Assembly: GCA_016717105.1 (NCBI GenBank)
Contig: JADKGF010000043.1
Location: 1-16,975, forward strand
DNA from: Saprospiraceae bacterium
GTDB taxonomy: Bacteria > Bacteroidota > Bacteroidia > Chitinophagales > Saprospiraceae
Reading direction: 5' to 3'
Length of the DNA: 16,975 nucleotides
Position 1 is the stretch's first letter; every line of letters begins with the position of its first letter. Positions 7,737 through 15,794 of the stretch are shown here, piece after piece. Under the pieces are notes generated by a model. That model did not search any database. It was not told the origin of the DNA and saw only the letters and a list, made by a program, of their open reading frames with translations. The translations under genes and the position numbers were made by a program.

Positions 7737-9181
7737 ATGGGAAAGTGTATTAGTTTTTTCTTGTTGATGTTCATGTTTTTTAATCAAGGGATATCACAAA
7801 ATCCACAATTAAAATCAGGTGTTGTTTTTAAAAAGCTTTTTTTGGATTATCAATCCCAAAATGGAGGAAGTTTTTCAGAATTTAAGGAATACCGACATGG
7901 ATACGAAATCGGTTATCACAGAATGTTAAGTGATAAAATTGCCATTAATTTCCCATTGAGATATGGCGTTGTAAATTCACACTTGGATTCGATAAACTGC
8001 TTAAAAAAACGAGTTGCAAGCTTGGATGCTCAATTTCAATATCAGTTCAATGAACCAGGAAGAAAGATAATACCTTATGTACTGGCTGGTGTAGGTGGTG
8101 TAATGGAGCAAGAAGGTGATTTTAATATTCAGATACCTGCAGGTCTGGGATTTTATTTTAGATTGGCACCAAATGCATATGTAACTATACAGTCTGAATT
8201 CCGATATTCGTTGGCTGAAAGCAGAAATAATCTCCAACATGGTGTTGGATTCACCTATTTATTTGGAAAGGCTCCTGAGGAAACACCAAAGCAAATGGAG
8301 AAAGTCATGGAAGATAATGATAACGATGGTATAGCAAATGAACTTGACCTTTGTCCTAATGCTTTTGGTAGCAAGGAACTGAATGGCTGTCCTGACAAAG
8401 ATGGCGATGGTGTGGCTGATTATTTGGACAAATGTCCAGATACAAAAGGATTAGCTGCCTTCGGTGGATGCCCAGATACAGATATGGATGGCATATCAGA
8501 CAATGAAGATGAGGTCCTAATGTGGCTGGTACCAAAGCATTAAAAGGTTGTCCAGAAAAAGTTGTTGATACGGATGGCGATGGAGTACCAGATGCTGACG
8601 ACAAATGTCCTGGAGAAAAAGGAATATCAGCTACTATGGGATGTCCAGATGCAGATGGTGATGGTGTGGTAGATAAAGATGATAAGTGTCCGAACAAACC
8701 AGGCCTGAAAATATATTATGGATGCCCAGATACGGATGGTGATGGTATAGATGATAGTAGAGATAAATGCCCGAAAGTAGCTGGTACTGTAGCGAATGAA
8801 GGTTGCCCAGAAATTAAATCAGAAGACAAAAAGACACTTGAAGTAGCTATGCAAGCAGTCCAGTTTCAGACAGGAAGCGCCATCTTAAAGTCAGAATCCA
8901 ATGCTGTGCTCAATCAAATCGCCGATATTATGAATCGATATCCTGATTTCAATATGAACATAAGTGGCCATACAGACAATACTGGTAGCTCGTCAGCCAA
9001 TCAATCACTCTCAGAAAGAAGAGCTAAAACATGCTACGATTATTTAGTCAAAAAAGGTATTAGTCCTGATCGTATGAATCATACTGGGTTTGGTGAGTCG
9101 AGACCTATATCTAATAACGAAAATGAAAAAGGACGTACTCTTAATAGAAGGGTAGAGTTCAACTTGGTGAATAGACAATAG
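7737..9181 (+). CDS. OmpA-family outer-membrane protein with TSP3 repeats, interrupted by a -1 frameshift near 8513
   Basis: This structural protein would anchor the outer membrane to peptidoglycan. ATG at 7737 gives a clean signal peptide (MGKCISFFLLMFMFFNQGISQ). An eight-strand-type beta-barrel domain follows (about residues 25-180), then six calcium-binding thrombospondin type 3 repeats of the form DxDxDG...CP (about 195-360). The OmpA C-terminal domain has GHTDNTGSSSANQSLSERRA, which includes the peptidoglycan-binding residues, and ends NRRVEFNLVNRQ. The frame breaks in the third repeat: NEDE should continue CPNVAGTKALKGCP. Restoring a T between 8513 and 8514 recreates the Cys codon TGT and a protein of about 481 residues. 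The downstream frame, read alone, would give a misleading 219-residue cytoplasmic-looking protein. A strong terminator follows. Confidence 0.88.
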
Positions 9182-9197
9182 GCGTATCAATTTTCAT

Positions 9198-9237
9198 AAA
9201 AAATCCTTTGTAAATTCAGATTTGCAAAGGATTTTTT
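9198..9237 (+). terminator. Rho-independent terminator after the ompA-like gene
   Basis: A 13-bp perfect stem (9198-9210 with 9225-9237) is extended inward by a T-G pair and four further pairs (9212-9215 with 9220-9223) around a TCAG loop. It is followed by a T-rich run. The A-rich left arm could let it also end transcripts from the opposite strand, such as the pseudouridine synthase gene ending at 9311. Confidence 0.88.
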
Positions 9238-9310
9238 ATTTTATATAACTACGATAAATATTTTATATAAGCCACCAACTTTTTTAATTTATTGCGATCA
9301 TAGATAACTA

Positions 9311-10384
9311 TTATTCTTCTTGCTCATCAGCAAGTACCTCTTTGCGAGAAGCAACATATCCACGCCATTTGGTAAGTACGGATTCGAAATCTTCGGGTAA
9401 TTCTGTTCGAAATTGCATATACTTTTCTGTCACCGGATGCACAAATCCAATACTCTCTGCGTGCAGTGCCTGCCTTGGCATGATTTGAAAACAGTTATCT
9501 ACAAATTGCTTATATTTATTAAAAAGTGTACCTTTTAAAATTCTACTGCCATCGTAGCGTTCGTCATTAAACAGTGTGTGTCCGATGTGTTTCATATGAA
9601 CGCGAATCTGATGCGTTCTACCTGTTTCGAGACGGCATTTTATGAGCGTGACATAATAAAGTTTTTCAAGCACTTCATAATGTGTGATGGCATGTTTTCC
9701 CATACTTTCATCCTGAAAAACGGCCATTTGCATCCTGTCTTTTTCGTGCCGTCCTATGTATCCAGTGACTGTGCCTTGATCTTCTTTGACATCGCCCCAG
9801 ACCAATGCGACATATTCTCTATCAATCGAATGATCAAAAAACTGTTTTGCTAAATGGGTCATTGCATAATCGTTTTTGGCAATAAGGATCAGGCCCGAGG
9901 TATCCTTATCTATCCTGTGCACTAGCCCTGGACGATCTGCTTTATTTCCTTGTAGTAAGGGCAGCTGATGCGCTTGGAAATGATACAACAGTGCATTTAC
10001 CAAAGTGCCTGAATAATTGCCTACACCGGGATGTACTACCAATCCTGGTGGTTTGTTGATGACCATTACATGCTCGTCTTCATAGTGAATGTCTAATGGA
10101 ATATTTTCTGGTAGTAGGCTCGTTTCATCATCAGGATTTGATGGCAAGACTACAGCGATAGCATCACCAGGTCTTATTTTATAATTGGCTTTGACAGATT
10201 TTTCATTTACAAGGATACATCCTGCTTTAATGGCATTTTGTATTCTGTTACGTGATACTTTTTCGAGGCGATCTATTAGAAATTTATCAATACGAACGGG
10301 TGTTTGTTTTGGGTCACAAACTATGCGTTGATGTTCATATAATTCGTCTGAAGGTTCCAGATCTGATGATTTTATGGCGGTCAT
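9311..10384 (-). CDS. RluA/RluD-family 23S rRNA pseudouridine synthase
   Basis: This enzyme isomerises uridine to pseudouridine in RNA. Its closest type is RluD, which acts on helix 69 of 23S rRNA, though substrate is inferred from overall architecture. An S4 RNA-binding domain comes first (about residues 30-80, RIDKFLIDRLEKVSRNRIQ through KIRPGDAIAV). The catalytic domain has NKPPGLVVHPG, then GLVHRIDKDTSGL with catalytic Asp159, and GRTHQIRVHMKHIGH. The length of 357 residues suits an S4-containing RluD type. The ATG at 10384 is preferred to one at 10444, because the longer form would run back into the upstream gene and adds residues unlike the family. It starts 10 bases after the upstream gene ends, so they are probably co-transcribed. 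Confidence 0.92.
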   Translation of the reverse strand: MTAIKSSDLEPSDELYEHQRIVCDPKQTPVRIDKFLIDRLEKVSRNRIQNAIKAGCILVNEKSVKANYKIRPGDAIAVVLPSNPDDETSLLPENIPLDIHYEDEHVMVINKPPGLVVHPGVGNYSGTLVNALLYHFQAHQLPLLQGNKADRPGLVHRIDKDTSGLILIAKNDYAMTHLAKQFFDHSIDREYVALVWGDVKEDQGTVTGYIGRHEKDRMQMAVFQDESMGKHAITHYEVLEKLYYVTLIKCRLETGRTHQIRVHMKHIGHTLFNDERYDGSRILKGTLFNKYKQFVDNCFQIMPRQALHAESIGFVHPVTEKYMQFRTELPEDFESVLTKWRGYVASRKEVLADEQEE

Positions 10385-10394
10385 TATCCGGATT

Positions 10395-11093
10395 TTAAAA
10401 TTTATAAGTAATACCGAAATCCATTCGGAAAATATCTGTGACACTTCTTTTCAGGTCAAACCCATCAAGTGTCGAATAATTAATAGTGTTTTGGTTATTT
10501 AAGACGTAATAAGGTACACTTAGTCCTGGTAAATAATTCAACCTAAAATTAATAAACCAATCATTTTTGACTGGGAGATTGAAGCCAGCAGCCGCTCCAT
10601 ATGTGAGAGACAATGCCCCTTTTTCTGTATTTAGGTCAGAAGAATCAGAATCATCTGCGATAGTTCTTGTGGTATTTGTAAATAGCCATTTGTACCCTAA
10701 TTGGGCTTCAATGTAAAATTCAAATTTTCTAAAATATATGGCTGGATAAAATCTTAACTTCCCATTAAACCCAAGCAAATTACTGGTAGTTGTATAATTT
10801 ACATCAAATACATTAAATTCGATAACTTCTTGTACAACTGCACCGTTTGACCCAAGATCATTGTAGTAACAGCTTAATCCCCAAAATAGAGGTTGATCTA
10901 CCTTGAGTTGCCTCAAATACCCAAATTCAAATCCTAATTTAGCTTCGGGTATATTTTTACTAAAAAATCCCAAAGGTTTCATAAATGTCACATTTCCTTC
11001 AATAAAGTTCACTTTATACTGTGCAAAAGTTAAAGTACATGTGCCTACAAAAAAGACCAAAATCAAAAATCGAGTAAAATATAACTTCATCAT
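10395..11093 (-). CDS. Outer-membrane beta-barrel protein of unknown role
   Basis: I recognise the fold type but not a named family. The 232-residue product begins with a signal peptide (MMKLYFTRFLILVFFVGTCTLTFAQ). The rest alternates polar and hydrophobic or aromatic residues in segments resembling 8-10 membrane beta strands, such as KLGFEFGYL, GFNGKLRFYPA, KFEFYIEAQLGYKW, LTYGAAAGFNL and FINFRLNYLPGL. It ends in FGITYKF, an aromatic terminus expected for barrel insertion. An acidic DDSDSSDL stretch near residue 150 would be an extracellular loop. Two start codons occur in tandem (11093 and 11090). The pseudouridine synthase gene follows 10 bases downstream, an arrangement that does not suggest a shared function. 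Confidence 0.75.
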   Translation of the reverse strand: MMKLYFTRFLILVFFVGTCTLTFAQYKVNFIEGNVTFMKPLGFFSKNIPEAKLGFEFGYLRQLKVDQPLFWGLSCYYNDLGSNGAVVQEVIEFNVFDVNYTTTSNLLGFNGKLRFYPAIYFRKFEFYIEAQLGYKWLFTNTTRTIADDSDSSDLNTEKGALSLTYGAAAGFNLPVKNDWFINFRLNYLPGLSVPYYVLNNQNTINYSTLDGFDLKRSVTDIFRMDFGITYKF

Positions 11094-11426
11094 TTAAAAT
11101 CAAACTACGATGCAAAGTAACACAAAAAACAGTGATTTGCGCAAAAAATAAACTTTAGCTGGTATATATAAGGTTGGATTGGAATTTATGAATTATTCAA
11201 ATTAAATAATTATTTTATGTATAAATATTTATAAAACAGTAAGTAAAATCAATATTTTCTCTTTTTGTATATTCTTATTTCTAAGTCAGAACACATAGTT
11301 GGTTTCGATGTGATCTACCAATATTTGCAAGTGAAATTGATTAGAAATATCTACCCATCGATACAACATTCCGATTATATCAGATATTTATTTTAATTTC
11401 GCCGCTGTATTGAAAGATGTAAAATC
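11094..11426. other. Divergent intergenic region, very AT-rich
   Basis: No gene is seen. It separates the minus-strand barrel gene from the plus-strand PLP enzyme gene. It contains a 14-base perfect AT-only palindrome (11220-11233) and a 7-bp inverted repeat, AATTATT/AATAATT (11191-11197 and 11205-11211). A near-match to the -7 consensus, TAATTTCG at 11394-11401, is suitably placed for the gene at 11427. Confidence 0.4.
11113..11145 (-). promoter_or_regulatory. Possible promoter of the outer-membrane barrel gene
   Basis: On the minus strand, TTTG (11145-11142), a 21-base spacer and TTACTTTG (11120-11113) resemble the Bacteroidota consensus with one mismatch in the -7 element. It lies 20 bases before the start codon. 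Confidence 0.35.
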
Positions 11427-12620
11427 GTGAGCCAAAAAATAAAAATAGATTCGCTGTGTGTAAAGGAATATCCTGATCAGCGTACTACCAAACCACATCA
11501 ATTGCCGCTTTATGCCACTTCTTCATTTGTTTTTGAAGATGCAGAAGAAGGGATTGATATCTTCACGGGCAAGAAACAGGGACATTCGTACAGTCGTTAT
11601 GGCAATCCGACTATTGATACCGTGGCACAAAAGTTGGCAGATTTGGAAGCTTTTGGTACGGGATTGAATGCCTATGGTTTTTTGACTTCGAGCGGTATGT
11701 CGGCTATATCTATATTGATGATTTCGTTATTGAAGCAAGGAGATACGGTATTGACGCAATCAGACTTATATGGTGGCACTACAGAATTATTGCTCAAAGT
11801 ATTGAGTAATGTCGGAATTAAAGTGATTTTTACAGATCTGAACAATACTGATGCCGTAGAACAACATTGTCTGAACGATCGTTCGATAAAACTTATCTAC
11901 TTTGAGACACCTGCTAACCCGACTATGAAGTGTATTGATATACATAGCATCAGTAAAATAGCCAAAAAATATGGTGCATTTACTTGTGTTGATAATACAT
12001 TTTGTACTCCTTTGATTCAGCAACCATTGAGTTTGGGCATTGACTTTGTTATCCATTCTACGACCAAATACCTCAATGGTCATGGGAATTCGATAGCAGG
12101 AATCATCATCGGTCACGAAGAGAAAATCAAGCACAAGATATGGACTACCTTAAAATTGATGGGTGCAACTTGTAATGCTTGGGATGCATGGCTCATCAAT
12201 AATGGATTGAAAACATTATCACTTCGTATGGCGAAACATGCCGAAAATGCAATGAATATCGCAATCTGGCTTCAGAAGCACCCGAAGATAAAACGTGTAA
12301 ATTATAATGGATTGGAAGATCATCCATATCATGAAATTGCCAAAAAGCAAATGAAATCGTTTGGTGGTATGCTGAGTTTTGAAATAGATCTACCTTTAAA
12401 TGAGGTACTGAATGTGTTGAACAAACTGCAATTTTGTACTATGGCACCTACTTTGGGTGATGTAGATACGCTGATCCTGCATCCGGTTACCAGTTCACAT
12501 CTGAATGTAGATAAATCACAACGAGAAGCAAATGGCATTACTGACCAGCTAGTAAGGATGTCTGTAGGTATTGAGAATCAAGATGATATCATTGCTGATT
12601 TAAGCCAAGCACTTCAATAA
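11427..12620 (+). CDS. Cys/Met-metabolism PLP-dependent enzyme (cystathionine gamma-synthase / lyase type)
   Basis: This 397-residue enzyme belongs to the fold-type I PLP family that makes or breaks carbon-sulphur bonds in cysteine, methionine and homocysteine metabolism. Visible motifs are SYSRYGNPT near residue 55, SSGMSAI near 90, SDLYGGT with the active-site Tyr, FETPANPT, VDNTFCTP, and HSTTKYLNGHGN with the PLP-binding Lys214. The C-terminal domain has LGDVDTLILHP. The reaction cannot be fixed from sequence alone: the position after LYG is Gly rather than the Cys typical of methionine gamma-lyase, which argues against that activity, and the length is shorter than typical O-acetylhomoserine sulfhydrylases. 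The start is GTG at 11427, as no ATG is available in frame nearby. gldC follows 23 bases downstream. Confidence 0.88.
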   Translation: MSQKIKIDSLCVKEYPDQRTTKPHQLPLYATSSFVFEDAEEGIDIFTGKKQGHSYSRYGNPTIDTVAQKLADLEAFGTGLNAYGFLTSSGMSAISILMISLLKQGDTVLTQSDLYGGTTELLLKVLSNVGIKVIFTDLNNTDAVEQHCLNDRSIKLIYFETPANPTMKCIDIHSISKIAKKYGAFTCVDNTFCTPLIQQPLSLGIDFVIHSTTKYLNGHGNSIAGIIIGHEEKIKHKIWTTLKLMGATCNAWDAWLINNGLKTLSLRMAKHAENAMNIAIWLQKHPKIKRVNYNGLEDHPYHEIAKKQMKSFGGMLSFEIDLPLNEVLNVLNKLQFCTMAPTLGDVDTLILHPVTSSHLNVDKSQREANGITDQLVRMSVGIENQDDIIADLSQALQ

Positions 12621-12643
12621 CTTTATTAATAAAATAGAATATC

Positions 12644-13012
12644 ATGTCCAAACCTGTAGTGAAGAAATCCCTTATTGAGATAGAAATAGGATTAAATGAA
12701 GATAAAATGCCAGAAACCATTCAATGGCGATCTGATGACAATCCCAATGGTAAAGATTTTACAGAATGTAAGGCCATATCATTGGCACTTTTTGATAAAG
12801 ACTACAAGGATACATTGAAAATCGACTTGTGGACTACAGAGATGCAGGTGATAGAAATGGATCGATTTATGTATCAGACGCTGCGTTCATTGGCAGATAC
12901 CTATTTCAGAGCCACCAATAATCAACAATTGGCTAACGATATGCAGCTTTTTGTAGATTATTTCGGAAAACAGACAGGTATTATAGCGCCAGAAACAGAG
13001 AATCAAGCCTAA
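12644..13012 (+). CDS. gldC: Gliding motility protein GldC
   Basis: This small (122-residue) cytoplasmic protein belongs to the GldC family known from Flavobacterium gliding motility, where it supports but is not absolutely required for surface gliding. Recognisable segments are the opening KKSLIEIEIGLNEDKMPETIQW, the central KIDLWTTEMQVIEMDRF, LRSLADTYFRATNNQQLANDM and the end FVDYFGKQTGI. There is no signal peptide or membrane segment. It sits 23 bases after the PLP enzyme gene and is probably on that transcript. No gldB or other gld gene is in the window, so gliding by this organism is suggested but not shown; gldC also occurs in non-gliding Bacteroidota. Confidence 0.93.
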   Translation: MSKPVVKKSLIEIEIGLNEDKMPETIQWRSDDNPNGKDFTECKAISLALFDKDYKDTLKIDLWTTEMQVIEMDRFMYQTLRSLADTYFRATNNQQLANDMQLFVDYFGKQTGIIAPETENQA

Positions 13013-13090
13013 TTTCACAAAATTTTATCTTCATATTAAAATAATTCTTAATAATTTATACATATTATTTTTTATTTGAATATTAATTCC

Positions 13091-13098
13091 TACTTTTG
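13091..13098 (+). promoter_or_regulatory. -7 promoter element for the S24 repressor gene
   Basis: TACTTTTG followed by C is an exact TAnnTTTG match, 39 bases before the ATG. The nearest TTTG upstream (13075-13078) is too close to be a normal -33 element. Confidence 0.5.
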
Positions 13099-13137
13099 CT
13101 CTTACGAAATCAAAGCGAAAAGCCAACCTAAGGAGTT

Positions 13138-13974
13138 ATGTGTAAAATTGTATCCGAAAGATTTATTGCCTGTATCGAAAAACTACGGGAACGTAATGAA
13201 ATAAAGTCAATAAGACAATTTGCACTCAATGTGGATTACCATCCGCAAAATCTCAACGATATCATTAAAGGCAATAGAGACGTTACGGTGGATCTCATCA
13301 GAAATGCTGCTGAAACATATAGATTTAATCCACAATATATATTTACTGGTTTAGGAAGTATGTTTTTAGATAAAGATGTCATGCAGCAGTCAGCCGCTCA
13401 AAAGTCTCATGTTTCACTCGAAAAGATTGTTTACGTACCTACAGCAGCGCATGCAGGATATACAGATCAATTCAATGATCCAGTCTTTATGGAGGATTTA
13501 GTAAGCTTTTCATTGCCAGATTACAAATTTCAACATGGTACTTACCGATGTTTTGATATAGTAGGAGATAGCATGGAGCCTTCATTATATGCTGGTGATA
13601 AGGTCGTTTGTTCTGCTGTAGATAGTAATAATTTCTATAGCTCAGTCAGAAATAATCTGGTTTACGTCATTGTGATGGACGGAGGATTGGTCGTAAAAAG
13701 GGTAAAAAATAGAATACGAGAAGCAGCTGTGTTAGAGTTGCTTTCTGATAATAACTACTATCAACCTTATGAAGTCCCAGCTAATGAGATAAAAGAAATT
13801 TGGCACGTCGAAGTGAAAATTTCACCATATCTGCCTTCACCAAACAATATAAGGCATGCATTCCATGAAGAAATGGATGATATGAAAAAAATCATAGACC
13901 AACAGTCGCGTTCTATTCTTGTGTTGAACCAGACCGTCGAAAAATTATTAAAGCAAAACCGCGCAATTTATTAA
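13138..13974 (+). CDS. XRE-type HTH / S24 peptidase (LexA-like) transcriptional repressor
   Basis: The product (278 residues) combines a DNA-binding domain with a self-cleaving serine peptidase domain, as in LexA and phage CI repressors. The helix-turn-helix is at residues 20-70 (SIRQFALNVDYHPQNLNDII, then VTVDLIRNAAETY). The S24 domain has a candidate Ala106-Gly107 cleavage bond in AAHAGY, nucleophile Ser145 in GDSMEPSLYAGD and Lys187 in LVVKRV. A C-terminal extension from about 240 (EEMDDMKKIIDQQSRSILVL onward) looks like a coiled coil, possibly for oligomerisation. AAGGAG lies only two bases before the ATG, closer than an ideal ribosome binding site. No phage genes surround it, so it is more likely a chromosomal stress regulator than a prophage relic. 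Its targets are unknown; it may repress itself. Confidence 0.9.
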   Translation: MCKIVSERFIACIEKLRERNEIKSIRQFALNVDYHPQNLNDIIKGNRDVTVDLIRNAAETYRFNPQYIFTGLGSMFLDKDVMQQSAAQKSHVSLEKIVYVPTAAHAGYTDQFNDPVFMEDLVSFSLPDYKFQHGTYRCFDIVGDSMEPSLYAGDKVVCSAVDSNNFYSSVRNNLVYVIVMDGGLVVKRVKNRIREAAVLELLSDNNYYQPYEVPANEIKEIWHVEVKISPYLPSPNNIRHAFHEEMDDMKKIIDQQSRSILVLNQTVEKLLKQNRAIY

Positions 13975-14025
13975 TAATCACAACTTATTTCTACCAATTT
14001 AAGGGAGACTTCATAGAGTAAATTG

Positions 14026-14033
14026 TATTTTTG
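14026..14033 (+). promoter_or_regulatory. -7 promoter element for the ctlX-like operon
   Basis: TATTTTTG followed by C matches TAnnTTTG exactly, 31 bases before the ATG at 14065. It overlaps a possible upstream TTG start at 14023, which therefore cannot be the translated start if this promoter is used. Confidence 0.5.
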
Positions 14034-14064
14034 CTCCACCAAATTTATTTATATCATAAGTAAG

Positions 14065-14994
14065 ATGAACCAACTCACAAATCATATTATGATGATCAGA
14101 CCAGCCAATTTTGGTTTTAATGATCAGACTGCTTCGAATAATGCGTTTCAGTCAACCGATAAAATTGCCGATGCAAAAGCGCTCAAGGACATCGCAAAAG
14201 CCGAATTTGATTCAATGGTTTCTACATTGAGGAGCGAAGGTGTTGATGTTTTGGTTATAGAAGACACAGTTGAGCCGATCAGACCTGATGCTGTTTTTCC
14301 CAACAACTGGATCAGTTTTCATGAAAATGGTGCATTGATCACTTATCCGATGTATGCCCCAAATAGACGGCTGGAAAGAAGGGAAGATATCATCGAAATA
14401 ATAGAAGATAAATTTAAAGTCAAAAATCGGTACTCGTTTGAATTTTACGAAGATGAGGATGAACCACTTTTTCTAGAAGGAACTGGCAGTATGATTTTTG
14501 ATAGAAAAAATGAGATAGTTTATGCATGTCTTAGTCCTAGGACTGATGCCGTTTTGATCGATAAATTTAATGTATTGATGAACACAAGAAGTGTGGTTTT
14601 TCATGCATTAGACAGGAACGGAAAAGAAATCTACCATACCAATGTAATGATGGCTTTGGGACATGATTTTGTGGTAATTTGCATGGAAAGTGTCAAGACC
14701 GAAGAAAGTAAGACGCAATTGAGAAAAATTTTTGACCAAACTGGCAAAGAGATAATTGAGATCACCTTAGATCAGATGGAAGCCTTTGCCGGCAATATGC
14801 TCGAAGTGCTCGGAAAAGGTGGGAAAAGGCTTTTATGTCTTTCGCAGACTGCATATAATTCTTTGACACAATTACAAAAAGAAAAATTATCTCAGAAAAC
14901 AACTTTGTTACCTTTGGCTATTGACAACATCGAAAAATTCGGTGGTGGTAGCGTCAGATGTATGATGGCAGAAATATTTTTACCAATAAAATAA
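14065..14994 (+). CDS. ctlX: CtlX-type citrulline hydrolase / amidinotransferase-family protein
   Basis: This 309-residue protein belongs to the pentein (arginine deiminase / DDAH / amidinotransferase) superfamily and most resembles CtlX, reported to hydrolyse citrulline to ornithine. Catalytic features visible are DAVFPNNWISF (acidic substrate contact), LEGTGSMIFD, His191 in YHTNVMMALG, and nucleophile Cys299 in GGGSVRCMMAEIF near the C-terminus. AFAGNMLEV before the end is also typical. ATG at 14065 is chosen because residues from MNQLTNHIMMIRPANFGFN fit the family and the promoter lies just upstream. The crotonase gene starts 11 bases after the stop. The substrate assignment rests on family resemblance; arginine deiminase-like or dimethylarginine-hydrolysing activity remains possible. 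Confidence 0.85.
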   Translation: MNQLTNHIMMIRPANFGFNDQTASNNAFQSTDKIADAKALKDIAKAEFDSMVSTLRSEGVDVLVIEDTVEPIRPDAVFPNNWISFHENGALITYPMYAPNRRLERREDIIEIIEDKFKVKNRYSFEFYEDEDEPLFLEGTGSMIFDRKNEIVYACLSPRTDAVLIDKFNVLMNTRSVVFHALDRNGKEIYHTNVMMALGHDFVVICMESVKTEESKTQLRKIFDQTGKEIIEITLDQMEAFAGNMLEVLGKGGKRLLCLSQTAYNSLTQLQKEKLSQKTTLLPLAIDNIEKFGGGSVRCMMAEIFLPIK

Positions 14995-15005
14995 AAAGTG
15001 AACAC

Positions 15006-15788
15006 ATGGCTGAATCACCTTTAATCCATATCGGGGAAGAAAACGGAATCTATACCCTTACTATCACTAGACCTGAAGCCCTAAATGCGCTGAATAGGCA
15101 AGTTTTTAATGAACTTGAAGCATTTTTCAGTACTTACAATGGCGATTTTCAAGTAAAAGGTGTCATCATTACTGGTGCTGGCAATAAGGCCTTTGTAGCA
15201 GGTGCGGATATAAAAGAATTTGCGGCAATGGATGCTGTGGCAGGCTCAGCACTTTCAAAACGTGGTCAGGATATCTTCTTTATGATAGAGCGATTTCATG
15301 CACCTGTCGTAGCAGCGGTAAATGGTTTTGCTCTAGGTGGTGGATGTGAACTGGCTATGTCTTGTCATATTCGTGTAGCAGGAAATAATGCAAAATTTGG
15401 ACAACCAGAAGTAAACCTAGGCCTAGTACCAGGCTATGGCGGCTCTCAGCGATTGGTGCAGCTCGTAGGAAAAGGTAAGGCTATGGAAATGTTGCTAACA
15501 GCAGATATGATCAATGCTGAAGAAGCTTTGCGATTAGGATTGGTGACCCATGTAACAGAAAGTGGCGAAGAAGTGACGAAGGCCAAGGAGATATTAATAA
15601 AAATCTCAACAAAAGGTCCGTTGGCTGTCAAACAATCTATCGCCTTGATCAATGCCTATTTTGATAAAAAAACTGATGGTTTCGAAAGTGAATATATGGA
15701 TTTTGGATTGACCATCGGAAGTGAAGATAGTAAGGAAGGCGCTGCAGCTTTTGTTGAGAAGCGTAAAGCTGTATTTAAGGCCAAATAA
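15006..15788 (+). CDS. Enoyl-CoA hydratase / isomerase (crotonase family)
   Basis: This 260-residue enzyme would add water across the double bond of short-chain enoyl-CoA in fatty acid oxidation or butanoate metabolism. Family features in order are RPEALNALN, the oxyanion-hole segment AFVAGADIKEF, VNGFALGGGCELAMSC with Glu115, and FGQPEVNLGLVPGYGGSQRL with Glu135. The two glutamates are 20 residues apart, as in the mitochondrial hydratase pair, which favours hydratase over isomerase or dehalogenase members. The C-terminal helix ends EGAAAFVEKRKAVF, also typical. ATG at 15006 avoids overlap with the upstream gene. The methyltransferase gene starts 6 bases after the stop, so the three genes from 14065 are probably one operon. 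Confidence 0.93.
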   Translation: MAESPLIHIGEENGIYTLTITRPEALNALNRQVFNELEAFFSTYNGDFQVKGVIITGAGNKAFVAGADIKEFAAMDAVAGSALSKRGQDIFFMIERFHAPVVAAVNGFALGGGCELAMSCHIRVAGNNAKFGQPEVNLGLVPGYGGSQRLVQLVGKGKAMEMLLTADMINAEEALRLGLVTHVTESGEEVTKAKEILIKISTKGPLAVKQSIALINAYFDKKTDGFESEYMDFGLTIGSEDSKEGAAAFVEKRKAVFKAK

Positions 15789-15794
15789 TATTAC

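Noticed and set aside
8356..8697. Open frame on the minus strand opposite the TSP3 repeats
   Set aside because: Its Ser/Pro-rich sequence is simply the complement of the repeated Asp/Gly/Cys-Pro codons of the ompA-like gene.
8319..8815. Short tandem repeats as a possible CRISPR or satellite array
   Set aside because: The periodicity is protein-level TSP3 repeats, with unequal spacing and coding constraint.
10385..10444. Longer N-terminus for the pseudouridine synthase
   Set aside because: It overlaps the coding end of the upstream barrel gene, and the added residues do not resemble the family.
11427..12620. Methionine gamma-lyase assignment
   Set aside because: The residue after the active-site LYG is Gly, not the Cys usual in methionine gamma-lyases, so only the broader family is named.
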